Below, piece by piece: positions 1-6,127 of a DNA stretch of 64,000 nt. Positions within the stretch are counted from its first letter, which is position 1; each line of letters opens with the position of its first letter. A program made the translations under genes and the position numbers. Below the pieces are notes generated by a model. The model worked only from the letters and a program-made list of their open reading frames with translations. It was not told where the DNA came from and made no database searches. Source of the stretch: Desulfofundulus kuznetsovii DSM 6115 (GTDB lineage Bacteria; Bacillota; Desulfotomaculia; Desulfotomaculales; Desulfovirgulaceae); the NCBI RefSeq assembly GCF_000214705.1, contig NC_015573.1, positions 2,487,001 through 2,551,000 on the forward strand, given 5' to 3'.

Positions 1-66
1 CTGGGCCAGTTGTCGTAAAGATAAACCTGCATTTTTTCTAGCCTCAATTAAACGAGTCCGTTTCAT
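1..66 (-). CDS. XRE-family helix-turn-helix regulator, N-terminus only (runs off the window)
   Basis: The minus strand opens with ATG at 64-66 and reads MKRTRLIEARKNAGLSLRQLAQ before the window ends. This is the first helix and the turn of a lambda-repressor-like HTH (R-x-x-A-G-L-S-x-x-x-L-A). It is divergent from the XRE gene at 168, and the two share an intergenic region with two near-identical palindromes, the layout of a phage or ICE repressor/antirepressor switch. Only 22 residues are visible, so nothing can be said of the C-terminus. Confidence 0.7.
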   Translation of the reverse strand, partial: MKRTRLIEARKNAGLSLRQLAQ

Positions 67-94
67 ATGACGCAATCACCACGTTAGGAAGCAG

Positions 95-151
95 CGGTCA
101 GTGTCACTAACCGCTACCACTATATATTCTATCGGTTAGTATTACTAACCG
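95..151. promoter_or_regulatory. Paired repressor operators between divergent XRE genes
   Basis: Two 19-bp palindromes lie at 95-113 (CGGTCAGTGTCACTAACCG) and 133-151 (CGGTTAGTATTACTAACCG). The second is a perfect inverted repeat around a central base. Their centres are 38 bp apart, and the downstream one ends 16 bp before the ATG at 168. Position between divergent HTH genes and the symmetry suggest binding sites for one or both repressors (inference). Confidence 0.6.
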
Positions 152-167
152 TCAAGAGGCATCAACC

Positions 168-398
168 ATGTTCGATAGAAAAATTTTTGCCGCAAGGTTA
201 AGGTATTTACGTGAGCAACACGGTCTTTCCACACAGAAACTTGCAGGTGCTCTTGGTTTAAAGAGCAAGGGAGCTGTTACGCAGTTTGAAAAGGCTGTAA
301 TATCCCCTTCCGTGGATACTCTTGTTGCCCTTGCCGACTTCTTCGACGTATCCTTGGACTACCTCGTAGGCCGTTCCGACGACCCGCGCAGGCACTGA
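168..398 (+). CDS. XRE-family transcriptional regulator (single HTH domain)
   Basis: This 76-residue protein is almost only an HTH_3 domain: residues about 6-65 read RLRYLREQHGLSTQKLAGAL...SKGAVTQFEKA...PSVDTLVALADFFDVSLDYLVGR, the classic Cro/CI fold ending in the SLDYLVGR motif. ATG at 168 opens directly after the operator pair. It is divergent from the repressor at 1-66 and is probably the Cro-like or immunity partner. Its last 40 bp overlap a convergent small ORF (359-556). Its target is not known, but the adjacent palindromes are the obvious candidate. Confidence 0.85.
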   Translation: MFDRKIFAARLRYLREQHGLSTQKLAGALGLKSKGAVTQFEKAVISPSVDTLVALADFFDVSLDYLVGRSDDPRRH

Positions 399-556
399 TC
401 TTCTTGACGCTTCTCCACCGGTATCGAACCGCCGGAGGCGTTCCTGGCATACTGGAGCATCTTCAGGAATGCAGCCATACCCTCTTCGTACCTGCGCTCC
501 CAGCCGGGAACAGGAACAAACCTAACACTTATCACGTAATTATGCGCTCGTTTCAT
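359..556 (-). CDS. Small basic hypothetical protein (65 aa)
   Basis: The minus-strand ORF begins MKRAHNYVISVRFVPVPGWE and is preceded by a purine-rich GGGAGGGAGG a few bases before the ATG, a credible though close ribosome site. It ends inside the 3' end of the convergent XRE gene. Composition is basic, with no membrane segment and no family that I recognise. It may be a small accessory protein of the island or a chance ORF. The ribosome site is the main reason for keeping it. Confidence 0.4.
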   Translation of the reverse strand: MKRAHNYVISVRFVPVPGWERRYEEGMAAFLKMLQYARNASGGSIPVEKRQEDQCLRGSSERPTR

Positions 557-586
557 AAACCTCCCTCCCGGCTAGTAGTTACACTT

Positions 587-699
587 TTAATCTAGATCAA
601 TATTAATATGCGGTCAAGACCCAGACATCATTTTCCCTCTATACTTCCTTGATTTTTTGGGGTAAACTAATACTGAACTTATTCTTAATCTAGACCAAT
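587..699 (+). promoter_or_regulatory. Promoter region with two 15-bp direct repeats before the creatininase-GntR operon
   Basis: TTAATCTAGATCAAT at 587-601 and TTAATCTAGACCAAT at 685-699 differ at one base and contain the palindromic core TCTAGA. Between them lies a possible sigma-A promoter, TTGATT at 649-654 and TACTGA at 671-676 (16-bp spacer). The second repeat would sit at about +1 and the first upstream, as for a looping or roadblock repressor. The GntR gene in the operon is the likely ligand (inference). Confidence 0.45.
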
Positions 700-725
700 T
701 TCTACATGTCAGGAGGTGAGATGTT

Positions 726-1427
726 GTGGACCGCTTTTCTACCTGGGAAGATCTCAGAGGAGTGAGAATGGCTTTTCTGCCCGTGGGGTCCCTGGAACAA
801 CACGGACCACACCTGCCTCTGGGTACAGACGGGATTATCGCAGAGGCGCTGGCCGGCAGGCTGGTCGACATTTTTGCGCCGGCCTACCTGCTGCCGCTGC
901 TTCCCTTCTCCTCCTCTTTTGAACATGCCGGTTTTCCGGGGTGTGTTTCCCTTAAAGTGACGACTATTGCTTCGATCATTTCCGATGTGGTGGAATCCCT
1001 CGCGTTTTCCGGTATCAAGAAACTTGTCATCGTCAGCGGTCACATGGGTAACCACCTCCTTCGAAACGTCGTCCAGGAATTGAATTATCCCCGTCCACGG
1101 GTGCTGCTGCTTCCATCCCGCCATCACTGGGAAAGGGCTTACCGGGTGGCCGGAATATCCTCGTCCCCTTCCCGGGACATGCATGCCGGTGAAGGCGAGA
1201 CGTCCATTGTCATGCATTTGTTTCCCGAAGCCGTACGGTACCGGGAAATGAAGGATGTTGACCGGCCGGAACGAGAGCTCCTGGAAACTCTGGGCATGAG
1301 GGCTTATACCGAAACCGGAGTCATCGGGTTCCCTTCAAAAGCTTCTGCCGAAAAGGGAGCTATGTTTCTGAACGCCCTGGCGGAAGAAACAGCAAAAACG
1401 GTAAAGGAGTTTGTTGAAATTGGCTGA
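726..1427 (+). CDS. Creatininase-family metal-dependent amidohydrolase
   Basis: The protein has the family signature GSLEQHGPHLPLGTD near residues 19-33, a second metal/substrate motif SGHMGNH (usually N-G-H-G-G-N), and HAGEGETS (usually HAGExETS), whose Glu is a metal ligand. At 233 residues it is close to the usual 240-260. GTG at 726 is chosen because AGGAGGT at 711-717 lies 8 bases upstream; the ATG at 721 is in another frame. The family includes creatinine amidohydrolase and other cyclic amide or formamide hydrolases, and the substrate cannot be told here. It is translationally coupled to a GntR regulator whose start overlaps its stop, so it is probably a small regulated catabolic operon. 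Confidence 0.8.
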   Translation: MDRFSTWEDLRGVRMAFLPVGSLEQHGPHLPLGTDGIIAEALAGRLVDIFAPAYLLPLLPFSSSFEHAGFPGCVSLKVTTIASIISDVVESLAFSGIKKLVIVSGHMGNHLLRNVVQELNYPRPRVLLLPSRHHWERAYRVAGISSSPSRDMHAGEGETSIVMHLFPEAVRYREMKDVDRPERELLETLGMRAYTETGVIGFPSKASAEKGAMFLNALAEETAKTVKEFVEIG

Positions 1428-2151
1428 GCAATTCAGCTGGCAGGAAATAGCTGCAATTCTGCGTGAAAGAATTCTTTCGGGTCAACTGAAACCGGGACAA
1501 CCTTTTCCAACCAACAAGGAATTGATAAACGAATTCGGCGTCTATGTAAGCACCGTCCAGAACGCCGTAAACGCCCTCATCAGGGAAGGATTAGTCGTCA
1601 CCTCCGGCCCCGGCAACAAGCGCCGCATCGTCAGGCCTTTGCTGGAGCGGTCGGTACGCCGGGGAGGCTTCCTGACCGAGTTCGGGCCGCGGGCCAGGCT
1701 GGAGATCCTGGAGCTGAAGATCGTCCGCAGTCCCAGAAAGCTGCCGGCAGCGGTTCTCAAGGAGATGGATCCGCCGGTGCTGAGGTATCTCACCCGCCAG
1801 TGGCGGGATGAAATTCCCGTCGCCCTATCGGATGTGTATATCCCGGGGGTTGTCCCGCTCAAAGAGCTGAAATCACTTATTTCCGACCCCGGCACGGATC
1901 TATACCGGGCGATGGAGTCGCTGGGTATGAGAGCTGACACCTGTGAGGAATCGCTGATTGCCGGTGGGTCTACGCCGGAGGAACAACAGATCCTCAACGG
2001 TGCGCCTGTAGTGGTACGAATTACCCGGAAAGTTTATAATAAAGACGGACGGTTGCTGGAACTGTGTTTTCTAACCAACCGGGCGGATTGCTACGAGTTT
2101 TTATACCGGTTCCCTTTTGAAGCTCAAGAAAATAATGATAAACTAACATAA
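1420..2151 (+). CDS. GntR-family (HutC/UTRA type) transcriptional regulator
   Basis: The N-terminal winged helix reads LRERILSGQLKPGQPFPTNKELINEFGV...TVQNAVNALIREGLV, with a basic wing (GPGNKRRIV). From about residue 75 a UTRA-type ligand-binding domain follows, ending CYEFLYRFPF. There is no ATG. TTG at 1414 or 1420 follows AAAGGAG at 1403-1409, and both overlap the creatininase stop at 1425-1427; I chose 1420 for spacing. It probably controls its own operon, perhaps through the repeats at 587-601 and 685-699. Note the unusual T-V-Q in the recognition helix where most members have T-V-R. Confidence 0.8.
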   Translation: MAEQFSWQEIAAILRERILSGQLKPGQPFPTNKELINEFGVYVSTVQNAVNALIREGLVVTSGPGNKRRIVRPLLERSVRRGGFLTEFGPRARLEILELKIVRSPRKLPAAVLKEMDPPVLRYLTRQWRDEIPVALSDVYIPGVVPLKELKSLISDPGTDLYRAMESLGMRADTCEESLIAGGSTPEEQQILNGAPVVVRITRKVYNKDGRLLELCFLTNRADCYEFLYRFPFEAQENNDKLT

Positions 2152-2172
2152 AAAAAGGAGGGTAATAATACC

Positions 2173-2379
2173 GTGCGTTTACCTGTAACCCTTTACCCGG
2201 GTGAAGATGGTTTTATAGTTGCAGAATGTCCGGTTATACCAGGATGTATCTCCCAGGGCAGAACAGAGGAAGAAGCCCTGGCAAATATCAAAGAAGCAAT
2301 TGAACTTTGCCTTGAAGTCAGGAAGGAAGCTGGCTTGCCCTTAACGCTACCTCTCCGTGAAATAGAGGTGGCCATCTAA
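2173..2379 (+). CDS. hicB: HicB-family antitoxin (short, single domain)
   Basis: The 68-residue protein has the partial RNase-H-like HicB fold: LYPGEDGFIVAECPVIPGCISQGRTEEEALANIKEAIELCLE. The P-x-x-P-G-C-x-S-Q-G motif is diagnostic. It starts with GTG at 2173 after a strong AAAAAAGGAGG. It lacks a C-terminal DNA-binding extension, so it is the short type. In this family it neutralises the mRNA interferase HicA. Its partner lies directly downstream but has no start codon, so this antitoxin may be an orphan in practice. Confidence 0.85.
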   Translation: MRLPVTLYPGEDGFIVAECPVIPGCISQGRTEEEALANIKEAIELCLEVRKEAGLPLTLPLREIEVAI

Positions 2380-2380
2380 T

Positions 2381-2605
2381 AGGGCTTCCCTTCCTGTAGT
2401 TTCAGGTAGGCGTGCTGTTCGCGCTTTTGAAAAGGCCGGCTGGAAGATTGCCCGGCAAAGAGGCAGTCATGTTATTATGGTTAAAGCAGGTATGCTGGCA
2501 ACGCTATCAATCCCCAATCACAAAATTTTGGATCGTGGCCTGCTGCGTAGTTTGATTCGCAAGGCTGAAATGTCCGTTGATGAGTTTATCCAATTGTTGG
2601 ATTAA
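2381..2605 (+). pseudogene. hicA: hicA toxin gene with lost start codon (ATG to AGG)
   Basis: From 2381 the frame reads (R)ASLPVVSGRRAVRAFEKAG, then GSHVIM (containing the catalytic His) and SIPNHKILDRGLLRSLIRKAEMSVDEFIQLLD, an otherwise complete 74-codon HicA ending at 2603-2605. The codon where Met is expected is AGG, one base after the hicB stop. The frame has a TAG at 2363-2365, and between them there is no ATG, GTG, TTG, CTG or ATT. The first in-frame ATG is after the catalytic His. One T-to-G change explains this, so the toxin is probably silenced. Confidence 0.8.
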
Positions 2606-2643
2606 TCTTTTAGGTCTACCAGGGAATGTATCCAAGCCTTATT

Positions 2644-2730
2644 TTGCCTGATGCAATTTCACTAAAACCAGTATATCTTGCAAAAGGCAATATGTCAATA
2701 TGATGCGCATTTATTCTTGCAGAGGGCAAG
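2644..2730 (+). promoter_or_regulatory. Three TTGC-n5-GCAA operators before an XRE repressor
   Basis: Three palindromes share half-sites TTGC/GCAA with a 5-bp centre: TTGCCTGATGCAA (2644-2656), CTTGCAAAAGGCAAT (2677-2691) and CTTGCAGAGGGCAAG (2716-2730). Centres are about 34 and 39 bp apart. They lie upstream of the repressor start at 2838 and are probably autoregulatory sites of that protein, as in ImmR-type switches (inference). No clear promoter is seen. Confidence 0.55.
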
Positions 2731-2837
2731 ATTTATCAAACCGCCGCAGGGTGACCCGTTCCCTTCAAGTGCAGGGAGGAAATTACTGCAAGTAGCATCA
2801 AGACCTGCTTATCCAAATAGACATGAGGAGACTTTTT

Positions 2838-3296
2838 ATGGAAAACAGTACCAACCTTTTTCCGCAGCGTTTAAAAAACTTACGTAAGGCAAGAAATATT
2901 TACCAAAAGGAATTGGCAGCTGCAATTGGGGTTAAACCGGGAACTGTTGCCGCTTGGGAAGCGGGACATAGAGTACCCGAGTTGGGCCTTGCAACAAAAT
3001 TAGCAGATTTTTTCAATGTCTCGGTTGACTATTTATTAGGACGCACCAATGACCCCCGACCGGTGGATAAAATCATTTCTCCGGAATCTGACGTCAGAAC
3101 GGAACGATCCCTCAAAGACAAAATCTTCGACCCCACCTACACCCCTACGGAAGTGGACCTGGAAGAACTCCTGGAGATAGCAAATATCCGCTTCATGGGC
3201 GAACGCATGGCCCGGGAGGACAGGGAAAAGCTGCTCCAGATAGCTAAAATAATCTGGGAAGAGCGCAGGAAAATCAGAGAACGAAAGGGCAAATGA
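2838..3296 (+). CDS. XRE-family repressor, ImmR-like
   Basis: ATG at 2838 is chosen over 2823 because GAGGAG at 2826-2831 sits 6 bases upstream. The protein (152 aa) has an N-terminal HTH_3 domain (RLKNLRKARNIYQKELAAAIGVKPGTVAAWEAGHRVPE...LADFFNVSVDYLLGR) followed by a charged, mostly helical tail ending in EERRKIRERKGK. The next gene is an ImmA/IrrE peptidase, and that pairing is the ImmR/ImmA arrangement of ICEBs1 and phage switches, in which the protease cleaves the repressor. Three palindromes upstream are likely operators. Confidence 0.85.
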   Translation: MENSTNLFPQRLKNLRKARNIYQKELAAAIGVKPGTVAAWEAGHRVPELGLATKLADFFNVSVDYLLGRTNDPRPVDKIISPESDVRTERSLKDKIFDPTYTPTEVDLEELLEIANIRFMGERMAREDREKLLQIAKIIWEERRKIRERKGK

Positions 3297-3401
3297 CGGC
3301 AGCCGCGGCGTTTCCAGGGCGGCTGCTATTGTTTTTCTACTTTTCTCGTTTTCGTTCGACAAATGTTTTAACCCTGCGGGTTCAGTTTCTGTGTATAAAT
3401 T

Positions 3402-3884
3402 ATGGAACTTGTGTTCGCAATTTTGCTCCGGAAAGGTTGTGTAAGCATCATGATCTCTCCCGAGCGTAAAAAGGTGATCGCCAGCATCGAAAGGCTTGTG
3501 GCCCAGTTCAGGACGAGAAACCCTTTCCTCCTCGCATCGTACCTGGACATGGAGGTAATAAAAAGGGAACTGCCGGATGGAATAGCGGGCCTGGTGGCCG
3601 AATTATACGGGTCCGTGATGATAATACTGGATCCTTCCCTGCCGGACTGCGAAGCCAGGTACATCGTCGCCCACGAGATATACCACCACCTGGACGAGCA
3701 TCCGGACCTGCGCCTCCTGAAGCGCACTTTCTTTGGGGACAAGTACGAATACAGATCGGACTTATTCGCCGCCGCACTCCTGATCGACGAAATGCCTGAA
3801 GAGGGGGAAACGGACGTTAGCTTCGCTGCCAGGCTGGGGGTACCTGTACGACTCGTCCGCCTCTGGTTCTTCCCGGCGGCGTGA
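3402..3884 (+). CDS. ImmA/IrrE-family metallo-endopeptidase
   Basis: The zinc motif HEIYH sits in RYIVAHEIYHHLDEHPDL, followed by the family's typical E-x-x-A region (YRSDLFAAALLIDE). In this family the enzyme cleaves the partner XRE repressor, and the ImmR-like gene lies 105 bp upstream. The start is uncertain: ATG at 3402 has no clear ribosome site, and ATG at 3450 (MISPERKK) is plausible with AAAGG about 14 bases upstream. The length of 144-160 aa fits the small phage/ICE type. No integrase or conjugation genes are visible nearby, so the pair may be a relic or a regulator taken over by the island. Confidence 0.85.
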   Translation: MELVFAILLRKGCVSIMISPERKKVIASIERLVAQFRTRNPFLLASYLDMEVIKRELPDGIAGLVAELYGSVMIILDPSLPDCEARYIVAHEIYHHLDEHPDLRLLKRTFFGDKYEYRSDLFAAALLIDEMPEEGETDVSFAARLGVPVRLVRLWFFPAA

Positions 3885-3984
3885 CCATCCTTTTGCCGGC
3901 GCGGCAACTGGGTTTTTAATGTACTGCAGATTGACGCGGTGCTATCGAATATGCTATCATGGCGGCAACAGGGTGTGATATCCT

Positions 3985-4230
3985 TTGGGCAACCTGAAAA
4001 AGCTCCTGGAAAAGATTAAGCGCAACCCGAAAACCGTGAGGTTTGATGAGCTGGACCTGGTGCTCCGCAGGGCGGGGTTTGAACGCAGCCAACCGGGAGG
4101 CGGGTCCAGCCACTACGTTTACCGGAAAGGAAAACTGAAGCTGGTAGTTCCCTACCGGCAACCATACATCCTGGTTGCTTACATTAAAAGGGCAATCAAA
4201 CTTCTAGAGGAGGCGCAGGAAGATGAATAA
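3985..4230 (+). CDS. hicA: HicA-family toxin (mRNA interferase)
   Basis: The 81-residue protein has the HicA dsRBD-like core: VLRRAGFERSQPGGGSSHYVYRKGKLKLVVPYRQPYILVAYIKRAIKLL. The GGSSHYVY segment holds the conserved His. The start is TTG at 3985, with a weak AGGGTG upstream. Its 3' end overlaps hicB by 8 bp, the usual translational coupling. The cognate antitoxin is broken by an insertion sequence after codon 75, so the toxin is paired with a shortened antitoxin. I see no defect in the toxin itself. Confidence 0.85.
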   Translation: MGNLKKLLEKIKRNPKTVRFDELDLVLRRAGFERSQPGGGSSHYVYRKGKLKLVVPYRQPYILVAYIKRAIKLLEEAQEDE

Positions 4231-4459
4231 AGACCTGGAATATTACCTTCGCCTGCCTTACAAGGTGATGATCCACCCTTCTCCCGAGGGGGGCTATGTT
4301 GCGGAAGTGCCGGATCTCCCCGGCTGCCTTACCCAGGGCGAAACCCTGGAGGAACTTATGGAGATGGTCGAAGACGCTAAGCGCTGCTGGATTGCGGATG
4401 CCCTGGAAAGGAACGAAGAAGTCCCGGAACCGGTGGATGAGAGCTATAGGGGAGTGTAA
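4223..4459 (+). CDS. hicB: HicB antitoxin N-terminal part, truncated by the IS
   Basis: Residues 1-75 are native HicB: LRLPYKVMIHPSPEGGYVAEVPDLPGCLTQGETLEELMEMVEDAKRCWIADALE...PEPVDESY. The last three codons (RGV) and the TAA at 4457-4459 lie in the left end of the IS. The fragment keeps the HicA-binding domain but loses the C-terminal Arc-like DNA-binding domain, which survives on the far side of the IS at 5944-6127. If made and stable it could still neutralise HicA but could not repress its own operon (inference). SD and start are normal, AGGAGG before ATG. Confidence 0.85.
   Translation: MNKDLEYYLRLPYKVMIHPSPEGGYVAEVPDLPGCLTQGETLEELMEMVEDAKRCWIADALERNEEVPEPVDESYRGV
4442..4449. repeat. Left 8-bp target-site duplication of the IS (AGCTATAG)
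   Basis: AGCTATAG at 4442-4449 is repeated exactly at 5936-5943 on the other side of the element. Removing one copy and the element restores an open hicB frame reading ...DESYSGRILVRAPKSLHR, so the ends are fixed to the base. An 8-bp duplication is typical of IS256 elements. Confidence 0.9.
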
Positions 4460-4477
4460 ATAATTTTGTGTAAATGG
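4450..4477. repeat. IS left terminal inverted repeat
   Basis: The repeat begins GGGAGTGTAAATAA and ends TTTTGTGTAAATGG. It matches the reverse complement of 5908-5935 at 23 of 28 positions. It supplies the premature stop of the interrupted hicB. Confidence 0.85.
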
Positions 4478-4496
4478 AAATTCCTCCGAAAAACTG

Positions 4497-4640
4497 GTTA
4501 CCCTATAGATGGCTCTTACTCGCCAGGAGGATAGGGCAATGCTGGAGAGCAACCCGAGCACCTGGCGGGGTTCTGCCGGGGATAGAGGGTAACTTTCATC
4601 AGAGTTGCCCCTATTCTTTTCCTCTATCCCTGGGAGAACC
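4497..4640. ncRNA. Putative structured RNA or switch in the IS non-coding end
   Basis: Several strong pairings are crowded here. GGGATAGAGG (4579-4588) pairs perfectly with CCTCTATCCC (4621-4630). The same strand (4582-4593) can instead pair with GTTACCCTAT (4498-4507). GCCAGG near 4520 pairs with CCTGGC near 4561, around an inner TGCT/AGCA stem. GGTT at 4497 can close on AACC near 4640. This is far more structure than an IS256 end needs. It could be a transposon-borne ncRNA, an attenuator blocking read-in, or mRNA tail structure. No family is assigned. Confidence 0.35.
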
Positions 4641-4658
4641 AAAGCGATAAACTCATGT

Positions 4659-5876
4659 TCATACTGCCATTTCTGATTCTAACCTGTCTTCAAAGTAAAT
4701 TGCAAATTGAGACATGCATTTTTTCCACTCTCTGATGGGCATTGTCCATTTTTTGGATGCTTCGATGGTAGCAAGGTATATTAGTTTAACAAGGGCCTCA
4801 TCAGTCGGATAAGCTGTTTTTGTCTTGGTTACTTTACGTAACTGCCTGTGATAACCCTCAATGACGTTGGTTGTGTAGATTAAGCGGCGTATTTCGTGAG
4901 GATATTTAAAGTAAGCCGTTAATTCGAGCCAGTTGTTTTCCCACGACCTTATAATGATGGGATGTCTTTTGCCCCATTTTTCTTTAAAGGCGGTAAAGGC
5001 CAATTCCGCTTCTTCAATTGTTAAAGCCTGATACACTTTCTTTAAGTCAGCCATAAACTCCTTTTGCTCTTTGTAAGGCACATATTTCAGGGAGTTTCGT
5101 ATTTGATGAATGACGCATAATTGGATCTCTGTTTTGGGAAACACCGTATTAATGGCTTCGGAAAAACCCGAAAGGCCGTCTTTACAGGCAATCAGAATGT
5201 CTTGAACGCCTCTGTTTTTCAAGTCATTGCAGACACTGAGCCAGAAACTGGCGCTTTCGTGTTCCCCAACCCAGATGCCCAGGACTTCTTTCTGGCCGGC
5301 CATATTGATGCCCAGTACGCTGTAGGCGGCCTTATTAACAATTCTGCCGTCTTTGCGAACTTTGAAGTGGATAGCATCGAGAAAGACCACAGGGTAAATC
5401 CGCTCTAACGGTCTTGACTGCCACTCAGAAATCATGGGCAGAATTTTGTCGGTTATCTTGCTGACCATGGTTGGCGAAATATCGATCCCGTAAATGTCCC
5501 GCATGTGTTCTTCGATATCACGAGTGGACATACCTTTTGCGTACATGGCAATAATTTGTTCCTCCAGTTGGTTGGAGGTTGTCTCGTATTTCCTAACAAT
5601 CCTGGGTTCAAATTCACCGTTACGGTCTCTAGGAACAGAGATTTCGGTTTCGCCAAACCTGGTCTTGATGGTTTTCTTACTGTAGCCGTTTCGGCTGTTG
5701 CCTGTATTATTTCCTTCTGGGCTGTGTTTCTTGTATCCAAGGTGCTCTTCCATCTCAGCTTCAAGTATCTGCTGTATGGTGTCCTTGAATAAACTCTTGA
5801 GCATCTCATGAACATCATCGACAGTTCGGCAGCCCTTCGCCAGTTCCCTAATGGTTTTGTCCTTCAAGTCTTGCAT
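4659..5876 (-). CDS. IS256-family (mutator type) DDE transposase
   Basis: This intact 405-residue Transposase_mut protein has an N-terminal targeting region (TVDDVHEMLKSLFKDTIQQILEAEMEEHLGYKKH), then RNGYSKKTIKTRFGETEISVPRDRNGEFEP, and the RNase-H core with VVFLDAIHFKVR (first Asp), CKDGLSGFSEAI (second Asp) and the C-x-x-H signature CVIHQIRNSLKYV. The region RLIYTTNVIEGYHRQLRK carries the final Glu. ATG is preceded by AAAGGAGATGACC. It lies antisense to hicB. Length and motifs are normal, so it is probably active. Confidence 0.95.
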   Translation of the reverse strand: MQDLKDKTIRELAKGCRTVDDVHEMLKSLFKDTIQQILEAEMEEHLGYKKHSPEGNNTGNSRNGYSKKTIKTRFGETEISVPRDRNGEFEPRIVRKYETTSNQLEEQIIAMYAKGMSTRDIEEHMRDIYGIDISPTMVSKITDKILPMISEWQSRPLERIYPVVFLDAIHFKVRKDGRIVNKAAYSVLGINMAGQKEVLGIWVGEHESASFWLSVCNDLKNRGVQDILIACKDGLSGFSEAINTVFPKTEIQLCVIHQIRNSLKYVPYKEQKEFMADLKKVYQALTIEEAELAFTAFKEKWGKRHPIIIRSWENNWLELTAYFKYPHEIRRLIYTTNVIEGYHRQLRKVTKTKTAYPTDEALVKLIYLATIEASKKWTMPIREWKKCMSQFAIYFEDRLESEMAV

Positions 5877-5907
5877 AAATGGTCATCTCCTTTTGCGTTA
5901 AGTTTAA

Positions 5908-5935
5908 CCATTTACACAAAACTTTTTACGTTCTC
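5908..5935. repeat. IS right terminal inverted repeat
   Basis: Read on the minus strand it begins GAGAACGTAAAAAG and ends TTTTGTGTAAATGG, matching 4450-4477. It lies just upstream of the transposase ribosome site. Confidence 0.85.
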
Positions 5936-5943
5936 AGCTATAG
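5936..5943. repeat. Right 8-bp target-site duplication of the IS (AGCTATAG)
   Basis: Exact copy of 4442-4449; see that entry. Confidence 0.9.
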
Positions 5944-6127
5944 CGGGCGCATCCTGGTGCGCGCCCCGAAATCCCTGCATCGCATTCTAGCCGAAAAAGC
6001 GCGGGAGGAAGGGGTCAGCCTCAACCAGTACATCGTGTACCAGCTCTCCCGTGCAGTAAGTAAAACCTCCGAGACAAATAGAGGGATTATCACTTCACCT
6101 CACTGCGGAACAACTCAAGAGAGATAA
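5944..6127 (+). pseudogene. hicB: hicB C-terminal fragment (Arc-like DNA-binding domain) cut off by the IS
   Basis: In frame with the 5' part, this stretch reads SGRILVRAPKSLHRILAEK, then AREEGVSLNQYIVYQLSRAV and a short tail ending at TAA 6125-6127. This is the ribbon-helix-helix domain (LVRxPKSLHRxLAEKAxEEGVSLNQYIVYxLSR) found at the C-terminus of long HicB proteins. Joined to 4223-4449 it gives a 136-residue antitoxin. Its 3' end overlaps the convergent initiator-like gene by 13 bp. It has no ribosome site of its own, though a TTG- or GTG-led read-through from the IS cannot be excluded. Confidence 0.85.

Larger units (their letters stand above)
4450..5935 (-). mobile_element. Complete IS256-family insertion sequence, 1486 bp, inside hicB
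   Basis: The element has 28-bp imperfect terminal inverted repeats at 4450-4477 and 5908-5935 (23 of 28 identical, inner 14 bases exact: TTTTGTGTAAATGG), flanked by 8-bp direct repeats AGCTATAG. It holds one intact transposase on the minus strand and an unusual non-coding stretch of about 180 bp downstream of it. Intact ends, duplication and open transposase suggest a recent insertion that may still be mobile. Confidence 0.92.

Noticed and set aside
404-595. Plus-strand 63-aa frame after the first XRE gene
   Set aside because: The minus-strand ORF 359-556 has a better ribosome site and composition; both cannot be likely.
5879-6127. Separate 82-aa gene running from the IS end into the hicB fragment
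   Set aside because: The N-terminal 21 residues come from the IS right end; the rest is the hicB C-terminus. Better described as a split gene.
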